Of a DNA stretch of 64,000 nucleotides, positions 1 to 7,185 are shown in pieces. The notes under the pieces are model-generated. The model had not been told where the DNA came from and did no database searches. It saw only the letters and a program-made list of their open reading frames with translations. Source of the DNA: DASXRU01 sp034665305 (GTDB taxonomy: Bacteria; Acidobacteriota; Blastocatellia; Pyrinomonadales; Pyrinomonadaceae); NCBI GenBank assembly GCA_034665305.1, contig JAXDFZ010000005.1, positions 1-64,000 on the forward strand. The letters are read 5' to 3'. Made by a program: the position numbers and the translations under genes. How positions within the stretch are numbered: the first letter of the stretch is position 1; the number at the start of each line of letters is the position of its first letter.

Positions 1-1339
1 TAATCAGACCTGCGCGTTGACCGCCCAGCTCCAACTGCGACGATTGCTGTACATTTTGCAGCAAGGCATCCACGAACGATTCGGCCGTCGTCTCGCCCTG
101 ATACTTCTGCACAAACTCCGTCCGGCCCACAAAACTATCAGCGAACGCAGCCTTCTGCGCCGTGAGCGTAGAACCGCCCACTACCTGTTTGCGGTCGGCT
201 GAGTATTCATTGAATACCGGCTTGCGACCCAGACTGCCTTTGTACATGTCGTAGATGAAGGAGCCAGTGTCCTGGAACTCTTCCGCGATGAAGAACGACG
301 CAGCTACTTCGCGGCGCCGCCGGTCAGTACACGCTGAGTCGCCACCGCAACTCAGGATCTCGTTGCTCCAGTAGTTGAAGCCGCCTTCATCCGGCTCACG
401 GCCCAGGATGTCTACATACTGTTGCCGTACGAAGTATTCAGCGGTATCCAGTGGGTTGGCGTTGTCTCCGGTTGATGAACCGGTGAACGCTGCGTCGGTG
501 TGATTTCCAAGCTGGCTGAACGAGCGGCTCGAGGGACTAAATGAATAATTGGCTCGCGAAGGCGTTACCGTATAGAAGCCATTCGTCTCCACGTTGTCGA
601 ATTGATAGAAACCCTTTGAATCGCTAATCGTCTTACGGCTTTGGGCCCCACTCAGGTTCACTACCGCACCGCTTACCGGAGATCCGTTATCGTCAGTGAC
701 GATGCCGCTAATATTACTATCTGCGGCAGTGACACCGTTGATGACGAGCTGGACCTTTGTGATGCTATTGATCGGGCTTGCCTCACCGGCCGTGGCGTCA
801 TCAACAAAAATCAGTGTCCATGTGCCATTAGCATTGGCCAAACCAGAGGCAGCCCCAAACGCCGTGGTGAATGTCGACACCCCGTTTGTCTGGGCGTGGT
901 TCACAGTGCCACCGAACCCAGGAAACGTTTCAGCCCCACCATAGTCACCAGGCTTATAAGTAGTACCGTTCACAATTGGGGCGCCATTCGGGACGAAGGT
1001 CGCGCCCGTGTCCGACATGGTGAAGTTGATAGGACCGGTCGCAGTGTTGCCACCGGCATCTGAAAGGAACTCCAGGTTGTGTACCCCATCCGGCGCTACC
1101 AGCAACACATCCTGATCGGCCGGGCGAGACGATTGAAAGCCCGTGAAGATGAGGGACATGGAGGTGATCGGATTTGTCACCCCGGAGATCGTCAGGGTCC
1201 GGGTGATAGTGTCGTTGACATTCGTCCCCCAGGTGAATGCCGGCGTCTTGATTGGCACCAGCGAAACGACCAGCAGCACCAGGATTGCTCTTATGAATCC
1301 CTTGTGAAGTTTTCCAATCCTATTAGACGTTAATCTCAT
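1..1339 (-). CDS. Secreted P-domain-like / CarboxypepD_reg / DUF4214 surface protein, C-terminus beyond window
   Basis: An open frame runs from ATG at 1339 (GGGAGG four bases upstream) off the left edge, giving 446 residues without a stop. The N-terminus (MRLTSNRIGKLHKGFIRAIL) leads into a hydrophobic segment, so it should be exported. Residues ~35-190 contain DVLLVAPDG and NGTWTLIFVDD, which resemble the beta-rich proprotein-convertase P domain. Residues ~195-260 (ISGIVTDDNGSPVSGAVV) match the carboxypeptidase-regulatory Ig-like fold. From ~285 on (YVDILGREPDEGGFNYW) it matches DUF4214, common in acidobacterial surface proteins. It lies downstream of the two collar genes on the same strand and may share their transcript. 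Domain calls are by motif; the partner or substrate is unknown. Confidence 0.85.
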   Translation of the reverse strand, partial: MRLTSNRIGKLHKGFIRAILVLLVVSLVPIKTPAFTWGTNVNDTITRTLTISGVTNPITSMSLIFTGFQSSRPADQDVLLVAPDGVHNLEFLSDAGGNTATGPINFTMSDTGATFVPNGAPIVNGTTYKPGDYGGAETFPGFGGTVNHAQTNGVSTFTTAFGAASGLANANGTWTLIFVDDATAGEASPINSITKVQLVINGVTAADSNISGIVTDDNGSPVSGAVVNLSGAQSRKTISDSKGFYQFDNVETNGFYTVTPSRANYSFSPSSRSFSQLGNHTDAAFTGSSTGDNANPLDTAEYFVRQQYVDILGREPDEGGFNYWSNEILSCGGDSACTDRRRREVAASFFIAEEFQDTGSFIYDMYKGSLGRKPVFNEYSADRKQVVGGSTLTAQKAAFADSFVGRTEFVQKYQGETTAESFVDALLQNVQQSSQLELGGQRAGLI

Positions 1340-1421
1340 GTTACCTCCCTGGTTTTCGCTGGCTGGGGACCGGTGGGATCCCTTAAATTTAAAACCCTAA
1401 ACCACCCTTTTGGTTGGTCAC

Positions 1422-1453
1422 GAGCCGGGGGCCGATCGCTCGATTCCCGGCTC
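1422..1453. terminator. GC-rich hairpin between collar gene and DUF4214 gene
   Basis: GAGCCGGG and CCCGGCTC form an 8-bp perfect stem around a 16-nt loop, 35 bases past the stop of the leftward collar gene. No T-run follows on the minus strand, so it could be a weak terminator, an attenuator or an RNA-stabilising hairpin within an operon. Confidence 0.4.
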
Positions 1454-1487
1454 GCTTCCGATTCAAACCTTGCAGTCGTTTATCCTG

Positions 1488-2009
1488 CTAGTTCCTGCTT
1501 GGGAAAATTCCTTCCAAAGCAATGCACCAGTTGATCGCCAAATACGGCGGCAGAATTGAGAAGGGCTGACTACCTCCGGCAATTCCGGTGTTTCCGCCAC
1601 CCATGACATCGGTTCCCGCGGGGGCGGCATAAATATTGGCCGCTGTATTCGCGAGCACATGCCCCGTCGGGATGGTAAAACCAGCATCGCCATCTACGCA
1701 GGGCGGCGCGAAGGTATGCAAGTGCTGCGGCATTGTATTAGTGGTGAGCGTGACGCTTTCCGTTCCTGCCGCTTGTCCCAGATCGTAGCTCGAAAGACCG
1801 GGGCCTTGCCCGAAGTGAATATTCACACGACTTTGCAAGTTGGGCAGCGCAAAGGTCGTTTGGCCGTTGCCTCCATAGGTCGTACCTAGCAAAGAAAACA
1901 ACGCTGTATTCTGTGCAATTGGGAGAATCTGACCGTTGCACATCGCCCAGCCTCGCGGAGCGAAGTTAAATCCGAATGCACACATTTGTCCAAGAAATGG
2001 CTCTGACAT
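1488..2009 (-). CDS. Phage tail collar domain protein (MdpB-like), copy 2
   Basis: 173 aa from ATG 2009, which has GGAG upstream. A longer frame to 2045 exists, but the chosen start gives exactly the length of the neighbouring paralogue. It opens with MSEPFLGQMCAFGFNFAPRG, followed by WAMCNGQ, then LFSLLGTTYGGNGQTTFALP, the signature of the phage tail-collar fold (COG4675, 'microcystin-dependent protein'). The C-terminus ends LPPYLAINWCIALEGIFPSRN-like. There are no other phage structural genes nearby, so it belongs to the chromosomal stand-alone collar family rather than a prophage. No signal peptide is seen and its function is not established. A tandem duplicate lies 68 bp upstream. Confidence 0.9.
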   Translation of the reverse strand: MSEPFLGQMCAFGFNFAPRGWAMCNGQILPIAQNTALFSLLGTTYGGNGQTTFALPNLQSRVNIHFGQGPGLSSYDLGQAAGTESVTLTTNTMPQHLHTFAPPCVDGDAGFTIPTGHVLANTAANIYAAPAGTDVMGGGNTGIAGGSQPFSILPPYLAINWCIALEGIFPSRN

Positions 2010-2077
2010 TTTAAGGTCTCCTCTCGCTTGCGCGCCGCCCGGCACAAAGCTCCGAACCGGACAGCCCGCTGCGATTT

Positions 2078-2599
2078 CTAGTTGCGGCTGGGGAATAGTC
2101 CGTTAATCGCAATACACCAGTTGATCGCCAGGTATGGCGGCAAAGTTGGAAACGGCTGGCTACCTCCGGTAGGGCCGGTGTTTCCGCCGGCCATGACATC
2201 CGTGCCTGCAGGAGCGGCATAAATATTAGCCGCCGTATTCGCGAGCACATGCCCAGTGGGTATGGTGAAACCGGCATCCCCATCAACGCACTTGGGCGCG
2301 AAGGTATGCGTATGCCCCGGCAAGTTATTGATTGTCAGGGTCTCAGTCTCCGAACCGGAAACCTGTCCCAGGGCATAAGGCGATAAACCTGGACCCTGAC
2401 CGAAGTGAATGTTCACACGGCCGCGGAGGTCGGGAAGGGCGAAAGTCGTTTGGCCATTACCACCGTAGGTTGTACCCAGCAATGAGAACAAAGCTGTGTT
2501 CTGCGCTATCGAAAGTATCTGCCCGTTGCACATCGCCCAGTTTCGTGGCGCGAAGTTAAAACCGAAGGCACACATCTGACCTATGAAAGGTTCGGACAT
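2078..2599 (-). CDS. Phage tail collar domain protein (MdpB-like), copy 1
   Basis: 173 aa, starting MSEPFIGQMCAFGFNFAPRN, with GGAG upstream of ATG 2599. It has the same domain order and length as the next gene: an N-terminal FAPRxWAMCNGQ turn, the TTYGGNGQTTFALPDLRGR collar core, a variable Thr-rich middle, and a shared GDAGFTIPTGHVLANTAANI block. Differences concentrate between residues ~85 and 110 and at ~140-150, suggesting divergence of exposed loops after tandem duplication. First gene of the leftward set collar-collar-DUF4214. Biological role unknown; its neighbours (hydroxylase, sulfotransferase, GNATs) suggest it could be a modified product, which is inference. Confidence 0.9.
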   Translation of the reverse strand: MSEPFIGQMCAFGFNFAPRNWAMCNGQILSIAQNTALFSLLGTTYGGNGQTTFALPDLRGRVNIHFGQGPGLSPYALGQVSGSETETLTINNLPGHTHTFAPKCVDGDAGFTIPTGHVLANTAANIYAAPAGTDVMAGGNTGPTGGSQPFPTLPPYLAINWCIAINGLFPSRN

Positions 2600-3044
2600 G
2601 GGGGAATCTCCTCTCTGAGGTTGAAAACATTGAATTCAAAGTCGATCGAGTGCGGTCTGATGCGATGCCGGGTGTTATGAAGCGTCCGTCGAATACTTCT
2701 TTTGCTCAGGCGAACTTTTCGAAACCTTCAAAACCACTCACCTGAGTATCGCAAACGGCACTTTTTTATTCGGACGAAACCGCAAGGAGGCGGCATTCTA
2801 GTCCGAAGTCAAAACTAACACAAGAGTTTTTTATGTTTCCAAGACCGCCTGCCAAGCTGGCCGATCTTAACCGCCATTAATCCAAAAATTACTATTGCAA
2901 GTTTCAAAAGGAAGGCATAGACTGTCCCGCGCTCGTGACCTATAGCCGACATTTCAGACATCCAGCCGCAGCTTTCGGAAACTGATTTCCCAAAGCTCAA
3001 CTGTACGCAAGCAACAAAACTTAAATCTCGGAGGATTCGGAACG
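2600..3044. other. Divergent intergenic region of the collar cluster
   Basis: 445 bp between the leftward collar genes and the rightward Tat/DUF6916 gene, so it should hold promoters for both directions. It is more AT-rich than the flanks. A 61-codon minus frame at 2815-3000 could encode one membrane helix, but has no convincing ribosome site. No repeats or RNA genes seen. Confidence 0.4.
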
Positions 3045-3458
3045 ATGGGTAAATCGCGACGTGAATTTATCAAACGCGGGGCCGTGACAGCCTTAGCAGT
3101 GGGCCTTCCGGCGACGCTAGTCAAGTCAGTTTCCGCCAACTCCATCGGCGTCCTCCTGGGCCAAACAGATCAATTGGCGAAGACAACCTTCGCTCGTTAC
3201 TTGAACACGAAGTTCCGCGCCCAGGCTTCCGGATCCAGGCCAGTCGATCTGAAGCTTATTAAGATTTCTGAAATAGCCGGAAATAAGAAGGCTGGATTCT
3301 CACTGCTATTCGACGGCGCACGCGACAAGGTCCTCTCGCAGGACATCTACTCGTTCCAACATGACGAGATGGGAAAGTTCTCGCTGCTGCTGGTGCCGGT
3401 GGTGACGCGACGCCGAAATCAACCACACTACGAAGTAATCATTAATAAACTGCATTGA
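3045..3458 (+). CDS. Tat-exported DUF6916-like protein
   Basis: 137 aa. ATG 3045 follows GGAGG by ten bases. The N-terminus has the twin-arginine motif SRREFIK (residues 4-10), a hydrophobic stretch TALAVGLPATL and a probable cleavage site after VSA, so it should leave the cytoplasm folded. The remaining ~105 residues share spaced features with the convergent gene at 3502-3858: an F...L...L pattern, a central FSLLFDGA segment, a G-F-SLLLVPV strand and a terminal YEVIINKLH. This pattern matches the small uncharacterised DUF6916-type proteins that I recall near collar genes; the family name is from memory. Function unknown. Confidence 0.75.
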   Translation: MGKSRREFIKRGAVTALAVGLPATLVKSVSANSIGVLLGQTDQLAKTTFARYLNTKFRAQASGSRPVDLKLIKISEIAGNKKAGFSLLFDGARDKVLSQDIYSFQHDEMGKFSLLLVPVVTRRRNQPHYEVIINKLH

Positions 3459-3501
3459 TTCGCGGCGTACCGAGAACATATCTCCCGGGTTATGACCTCA
3501 C

Positions 3502-3858
3502 TCAGTTAGTCTCACTCAGCAATCTATTAAAGACTGCTTCGTAGGAATATCCTTGCTCGTCCATCGCGACCGGGACGAGGAATAGATCGAAAACACCGGT
3601 TCCCTCGAGCTCAACGACATAGTTTCCCTGTGCCAGAGGAACCTCCAAAGGCCCTCGGAACAACACTGCAAATCTTTCCTGCCGCTTGGACTCTTTTAAC
3701 TCCGAGACTTCTGTCAACCTCAGTTCGACGTCTGCGATGTTTTCAAAAGGAACTTTAAGAGTCGAGCCGATATGGGCTGCGAAGAAGGGTCGATCAAGCG
3801 TGGCAACATCGCGCTTCACGACTTCGGGTACGCCGTCTGACTTATTTTGCTTTGACAT
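3502..3858 (-). CDS. DUF6916-like protein, cytoplasmic paralogue
   Basis: 118 aa from ATG 3858. No signal peptide. The core FAVLFRGPLEVPLAQGNYVV, the strand GVFDLFLVPVAM and the end YEAVFNRLL parallel the Tat-exported neighbour, so the two are paralogues with different destinations. Its start overlaps the last 17 bases of the upstream GNAT gene, implying translational coupling on the leftward strand. It is convergent with the Tat-linked gene, with 43 bp between stops. A beta-rich small protein of unknown role. Confidence 0.75.
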   Translation of the reverse strand: MSKQNKSDGVPEVVKRDVATLDRPFFAAHIGSTLKVPFENIADVELRLTEVSELKESKRQERFAVLFRGPLEVPLAQGNYVVELEGTGVFDLFLVPVAMDEQGYSYEAVFNRLLSETN

Positions 3859-4402
3859 GTTTTTTTCGAGAAGTACTCCGGGCCTTTGATGGTGGCCGTT
3901 TCATCCACCACTCCATGGCGATATGAGTCTCGGTCTCACCCTCATTTGAAAAACCCAGCCGCTCATAGAGCCGGATCGCCTTATGGTTAGATCGCTCAAC
4001 TTGAATCCGAAATGGTATTCCCGCTGCGGTAGCTTCGGCTAACAAACCTTTGATTAAGAGACTTCCTACACCGGCATTTCGAAATTCAGGCAGGACGGCG
4101 ATATCGACGCCGCGCAGCTCGTCCGCTCGAGTTCGGTCGACCATCATCCGGCCCGCCGGCTCACCGCCGGATAGGATAATTACATGCTCGGCTTCCGGAA
4201 ACTGCTGCTTATAAAAATCCCGCTGTAACTGGAATTGCATCTTGAGAAACGACCGCTGCTCAACGTCCAGCCATCCGCTCAACGCCATTTCTTCGGCGCG
4301 AGTGCTGCGATACACCTTGAAGAGAAAGGCATCGTCCTTCGCGGTAGCCGGACGAAGTGTGACCTCAGGCACGGCCTCCGGAGAAGTTGGTTCTTTAGTC
4401 AT
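3842..4402 (-). CDS. GNAT family N-acetyltransferase (paralogue 1)
   Basis: 186 aa from ATG 4402; a TTG six bases earlier is possible. The GNAT fold is clear: beta1-alpha1 at VTLRPATAKDDAFLFKVYRS, acetyl-CoA pyrophosphate loop LPEFRNAGVGSLLI (the R/Q-x-x-G-x-G/A element, ~residues 110-123), and a C-terminal IRLYERLGFSNEGETE strand-helix. It acetylates an unidentified amine. It is closely similar to the GNAT at 6380-6865, including the unusual N-terminal FLFKVYRSTR and the FxxQxxxQ-x3-Y/F helix, so the two flank the hydroxylase/sulfotransferase pair as paralogues. It precedes the DUF6916 gene with a 17-bp overlap. Confidence 0.9.
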   Translation of the reverse strand: MTKEPTSPEAVPEVTLRPATAKDDAFLFKVYRSTRAEEMALSGWLDVEQRSFLKMQFQLQRDFYKQQFPEAEHVIILSGGEPAGRMMVDRTRADELRGVDIAVLPEFRNAGVGSLLIKGLLAEATAAGIPFRIQVERSNHKAIRLYERLGFSNEGETETHIAMEWWMKRPPSKARSTSRKKHVKAK

Positions 4403-4560
4403 GAGCAAGTTTTCGGAAGTTTATGATCGCTTTGGAAACGCGTCACGGTATCATCAGCAGCGATTGCTATTCAACCTTGCGGCTTTACTCGCCAATCGAT
4501 TGTGAAGCAGTTAGAATTTTTCGCCGGCGCATTTTCACCGATTGGTGTTAACCAGAATTG

Positions 4561-5367
4561 ATGACCAACAGCCACAGACTTTCCCTGGATTTCGATCCCC
4601 TCCGCTTGCAATCTGATCTGCAGTTGGTCAAGGGCGAGGATTGGGTCCCGCATTTTAATACTAACTACTTCGAAGGCGAATGGAGTGGTGTTGCGCTCCG
4701 CTCCACCGGGGGCGATGCCAAACAAATCTATCCCGACCCCCACGCGAAAGGCGGCGTCGTCGATACACCCATACTCAAACAGTGCCCGAATTTTCGTCAG
4801 GTCCTCGAGAGTTTTGATTGCCCGATCCGTTCCGCGAGGTTACTAAAACTCAGCCCTGGCTCAAGTATCAAGGAACACCGCGATTACGATTTGGGATTCG
4901 CCGACGGAGAGATACGGCTGCACATCCCTATTGCCACCGAAGCGAGGGTAAGCTTTTTTCTTGCGGGCAAGCGGGTCCAAATGCGCGAAGGCGAGTGCTG
5001 GTATCTGGACTTCAGCCTCCCACATCGGATTGATCATCGCGGCGCCGCCGATCGAATTCATCTGGTCCTCGACTGTGTCATTAACGATTGGCTGCTGAGA
5101 TTTTTTCCCAACGACATCGCTACCAAGTCCGGCCGCGCCCCGGAGACCGTGCAGTCATCCACCCCGCTGGAGTTTGAAAGATTTCGCCAGGTCGTCCTCG
5201 GAGATTTAGAACTGCAAAGCCAGCTACGCGAGACTTTCGATCGCGAGAGCTTCATCGCGCTGGTTTGCGAAGCAGCAAGTGGTCGGGGCTACCACCTTTC
5301 TCCGGATGACGTGTGGGAGATTCTTCAAGCGGCAAGATCGGAATGGATAGGACGATGGATCGAATAA
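4561..5367 (+). CDS. Aspartyl/asparaginyl beta-hydroxylase with C-terminal Nif11-like domain
   Basis: 268 aa from ATG 4561 (TTG three bases earlier is possible). Residues ~25-185 form an Asp_Arg_Hydrox-type Fe(II)/2-oxoglutarate dioxygenase: H106-x-D108 (KEHRDYD) and H155 (SLPHRIDH) as likely iron ligands and R165 (ADRIHLVLD) as the likely 2-oxoglutarate anchor. A linker of about 25 residues leads to a helical segment (~204-265: FERFRQVVLGDLELQSQL, then FIALVCEAASGRGYHL and DDVWEIL) that matches the Nif11 leader-peptide pattern F-x3-V-x2-D-x2-LQ-x2-L...F...G...DV. The next gene overlaps its end. It should hydroxylate Asp/Asn/Arg side chains; the fused Nif11-like unit may dock to a substrate or recruit the enzyme (inference). 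Confidence 0.88.
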   Translation: MTNSHRLSLDFDPLRLQSDLQLVKGEDWVPHFNTNYFEGEWSGVALRSTGGDAKQIYPDPHAKGGVVDTPILKQCPNFRQVLESFDCPIRSARLLKLSPGSSIKEHRDYDLGFADGEIRLHIPIATEARVSFFLAGKRVQMREGECWYLDFSLPHRIDHRGAADRIHLVLDCVINDWLLRFFPNDIATKSGRAPETVQSSTPLEFERFRQVVLGDLELQSQLRETFDRESFIALVCEAASGRGYHLSPDDVWEILQAARSEWIGRWIE

Positions 5368-6350
5368 GCGAGCTCTCCCTTCTCGACGATTGGGTTCCAA
5401 TCCGCTTTTACCAGCGGGACGAACATCCTATGGTCGACTGGTGCTACTTTGGCGAACGATCGTTTACGGAACCGTTTTTCAGTGAAACGGTGGATGAGTG
5501 TTTGCGCCTCCCGTTCAATTTGATCTTTCGTCACCAGACCTCAATGGACACGTTGCGACGGCGATATGAAACCAAGCCGGGGTTGCAACCCACCGGATTT
5601 GTTTTTCACATGTCCCGCTGCGGGTCGACTCTGCTTTCCCAACTGCTGGCGACGCTCAGTTCTACCATTGTGATTTCGGAGGCGGGACCGATTGATTCGA
5701 TTCTGCGAACTGGCTTGCCCGTAAACGGCGCGGCAAATGACCGCCGGGTTGACTGGCTGCGTTGGCTTATCAGTGCTCTCGCGCAGCCGCGACTGGCGAA
5801 TGAGCGCCAGTTCTTTATCAAGTTCGATTGCTGGAATGTTCTGTATTTTTCCTTGATTCGACGGGCGTTTCCTGACGTGCCCTGGGTCTTCCTTTATCGA
5901 GATCCGGTTGAAGTCCTGGTTTCGCAGCTGGCCCATCGTGGGGCCCACGCGATTCCGCACGCCATCAACCCCGAACTCTTTGGTATGGATATCGAAACCG
6001 CGACCTCGTTATCGCCTGATGATTACTGCGCCAAAGTTTTGGCGGCCATTTGCCAGGCAGGACTGCAACACAACCAGGACGGCGGGCGGTTGATTAATTA
6101 CACGCAACTGCCGGAAGTCGGGTGGACTTCTATACTGGATTTCTTTGGTGCCTCAGTGAGCGAATCCGAATTGCGATCCATGCAGGCGGCCGCGCAGTTC
6201 GACGCCAAGAATCCGAAGTGGGTTTTCAGTGATGACCGAACCAGGAAGAAGGAGCTGGCAACCGAATCTGTGAGGGCGGCGGCGGAGCGCTGGCTCTATC
6301 CGGTTTATGAGGAACTTGAGTCGGCGCGAATGGCAGCCTCGCTTGCTTAG
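5343..6350 (+). CDS. PAPS-dependent sulfotransferase family protein
   Basis: 335 aa if started at ATG 5343; ATG 5355 and GTG 5313 are alternatives, and all overlap the hydroxylase gene, so the pair is coupled. Family motifs: 5'-phosphosulfate loop FHMSRCGSTLLSQLL (~residues 88-102), followed by ISEAGPIDSIL, and the 3'-phosphate motif PWVFLYRDPVEVLVSQ. It should transfer sulfate from PAPS to a hydroxyl or amine. Hydroxylation by the preceding enzyme could create the acceptor hydroxyl, a logical but unproven order of action. The sequence before the P-loop (DDWVPIRFYQ...VDWCYFGERSFTEPFF) matches no domain I can name. Confidence 0.88.
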   Translation: MDRTMDRISELSLLDDWVPIRFYQRDEHPMVDWCYFGERSFTEPFFSETVDECLRLPFNLIFRHQTSMDTLRRRYETKPGLQPTGFVFHMSRCGSTLLSQLLATLSSTIVISEAGPIDSILRTGLPVNGAANDRRVDWLRWLISALAQPRLANERQFFIKFDCWNVLYFSLIRRAFPDVPWVFLYRDPVEVLVSQLAHRGAHAIPHAINPELFGMDIETATSLSPDDYCAKVLAAICQAGLQHNQDGGRLINYTQLPEVGWTSILDFFGASVSESELRSMQAAAQFDAKNPKWVFSDDRTRKKELATESVRAAAERWLYPVYEELESARMAASLA

Positions 6351-6379
6351 CCGGACAACTGTTCCCGCCGGATATTGAA

Positions 6380-6865
6380 TTAGGTCGCGCGTCGCCACTC
6401 CAGTTGGTAATGCGATCCGGTCTCGCCGGTTCGCACCAATCCCAGGCGCTCAAAAAGGCCCACTGCCGCGTTCGAACGCATCACCTGAACGCGAAACGCT
6501 CTGCCCGACTTTTCCGCTTCTGCCAGCAGCCTGCCGATCAGATACGTGCCGATGCCCGCGTTGCGATGCTCAGGCAACAGAGCCAGGTCCACCATTCGAA
6601 TCTCGCGCTCGCCGCGTTCGATCATCAGTTGGCCGACGGGATTACCGGCGCGCAGGACGACTAGCTGTTCCGCGTGCGGATAATCGGTTTTGAAGAAGCG
6701 CTCCTGCGCCTCATATTGCTTTGTCAGAAAATCCTCTATCTGTTCCCCGGTCCAATTCAGCTTCGTCAGATCGTCCAGCCGGCTGCTGCAATAAACCGAA
6801 AACAGAAACGCGCTATCGTCCGGCGTTGCCGGTCGGAGCTTAATCGGATCGAGATTCAGTGGCAT
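6380..6865 (-). CDS. GNAT family N-acetyltransferase (paralogue 2)
   Basis: 161 aa from ATG 6865 (MPLNLDPIKLRPATPDD); a longer TTG-started frame reaches 6925 but adds unconserved sequence. The acetyl-CoA loop is LLPEHRNAGIGTYLIGRLL, and the C-terminus VGLFERLGLVRTGETGSHYQ mirrors the GNAT at 3842-4402. Both share SAFLFSVY/DAFLFKVY, the ERFF/RDFY helix and PHAEQLVVL/PEAEHVIIL. It converges on the sulfotransferase with 29 bp between stops. Substrate unknown; two related acetyltransferases in one cluster suggest two acceptors or a two-step decoration. Confidence 0.9.
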   Translation of the reverse strand: MPLNLDPIKLRPATPDDSAFLFSVYCSSRLDDLTKLNWTGEQIEDFLTKQYEAQERFFKTDYPHAEQLVVLRAGNPVGQLMIERGEREIRMVDLALLPEHRNAGIGTYLIGRLLAEAEKSGRAFRVQVMRSNAAVGLFERLGLVRTGETGSHYQLEWRRAT

Positions 6866-6991
6866 TTTTTTCAACTCGGGCGATGGAAAACTCTTACCGC
6901 ACGGATTGAGAAACTCTTTGCCCAACCCTTGGCGCGGTCACGCAGACTACTATAGCTATGATTGCCACTCAACAGGCGCTGCTTGAGCGGG

Positions 6992-7068
6992 GCAGTAGCC
7001 CGACCGTAAGGGAGGGCTCCGGTTGAGTTCATGCGAGAGGGAGCCCTCCCTTACGGTCGCGCTACTGC
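6992..7068. repeat. Long intergenic palindrome, 29-bp arms
   Basis: Left arm 6992-7020 and right arm 7040-7068 are reverse complements at 28 of 29 positions, with a 19-bp loop. The arms contain CCGTAAGGGAGGGCTCC. It resembles a REP/BIME-type or MITE-like foldback lying between the GNAT gene and the S9 peptidase; it has no T-run. Confidence 0.85.
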
Positions 7069-7185
7069 CGCGGTCGCGCAACACACTTCCAGCCAACCCG
7101 AAGAGATGCGCGGATTATCGTTTGGTGCAATAATACCGCCGCTTTCCCAATACATTTCGCCATCAACTTCGAGAGGGTTGTAGTT

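Noticed and set aside
1488..2599. Prophage or phage tail operon
   Set aside because: Only collar-fold genes occur; no portal, capsid, tape-measure, terminase or integrase genes are nearby, and such collar proteins are known as stand-alone chromosomal genes.
2815..3000. 61-codon minus frame with one membrane helix
   Set aside because: No ribosome site and no homology; left as a possibility in the intergenic note.
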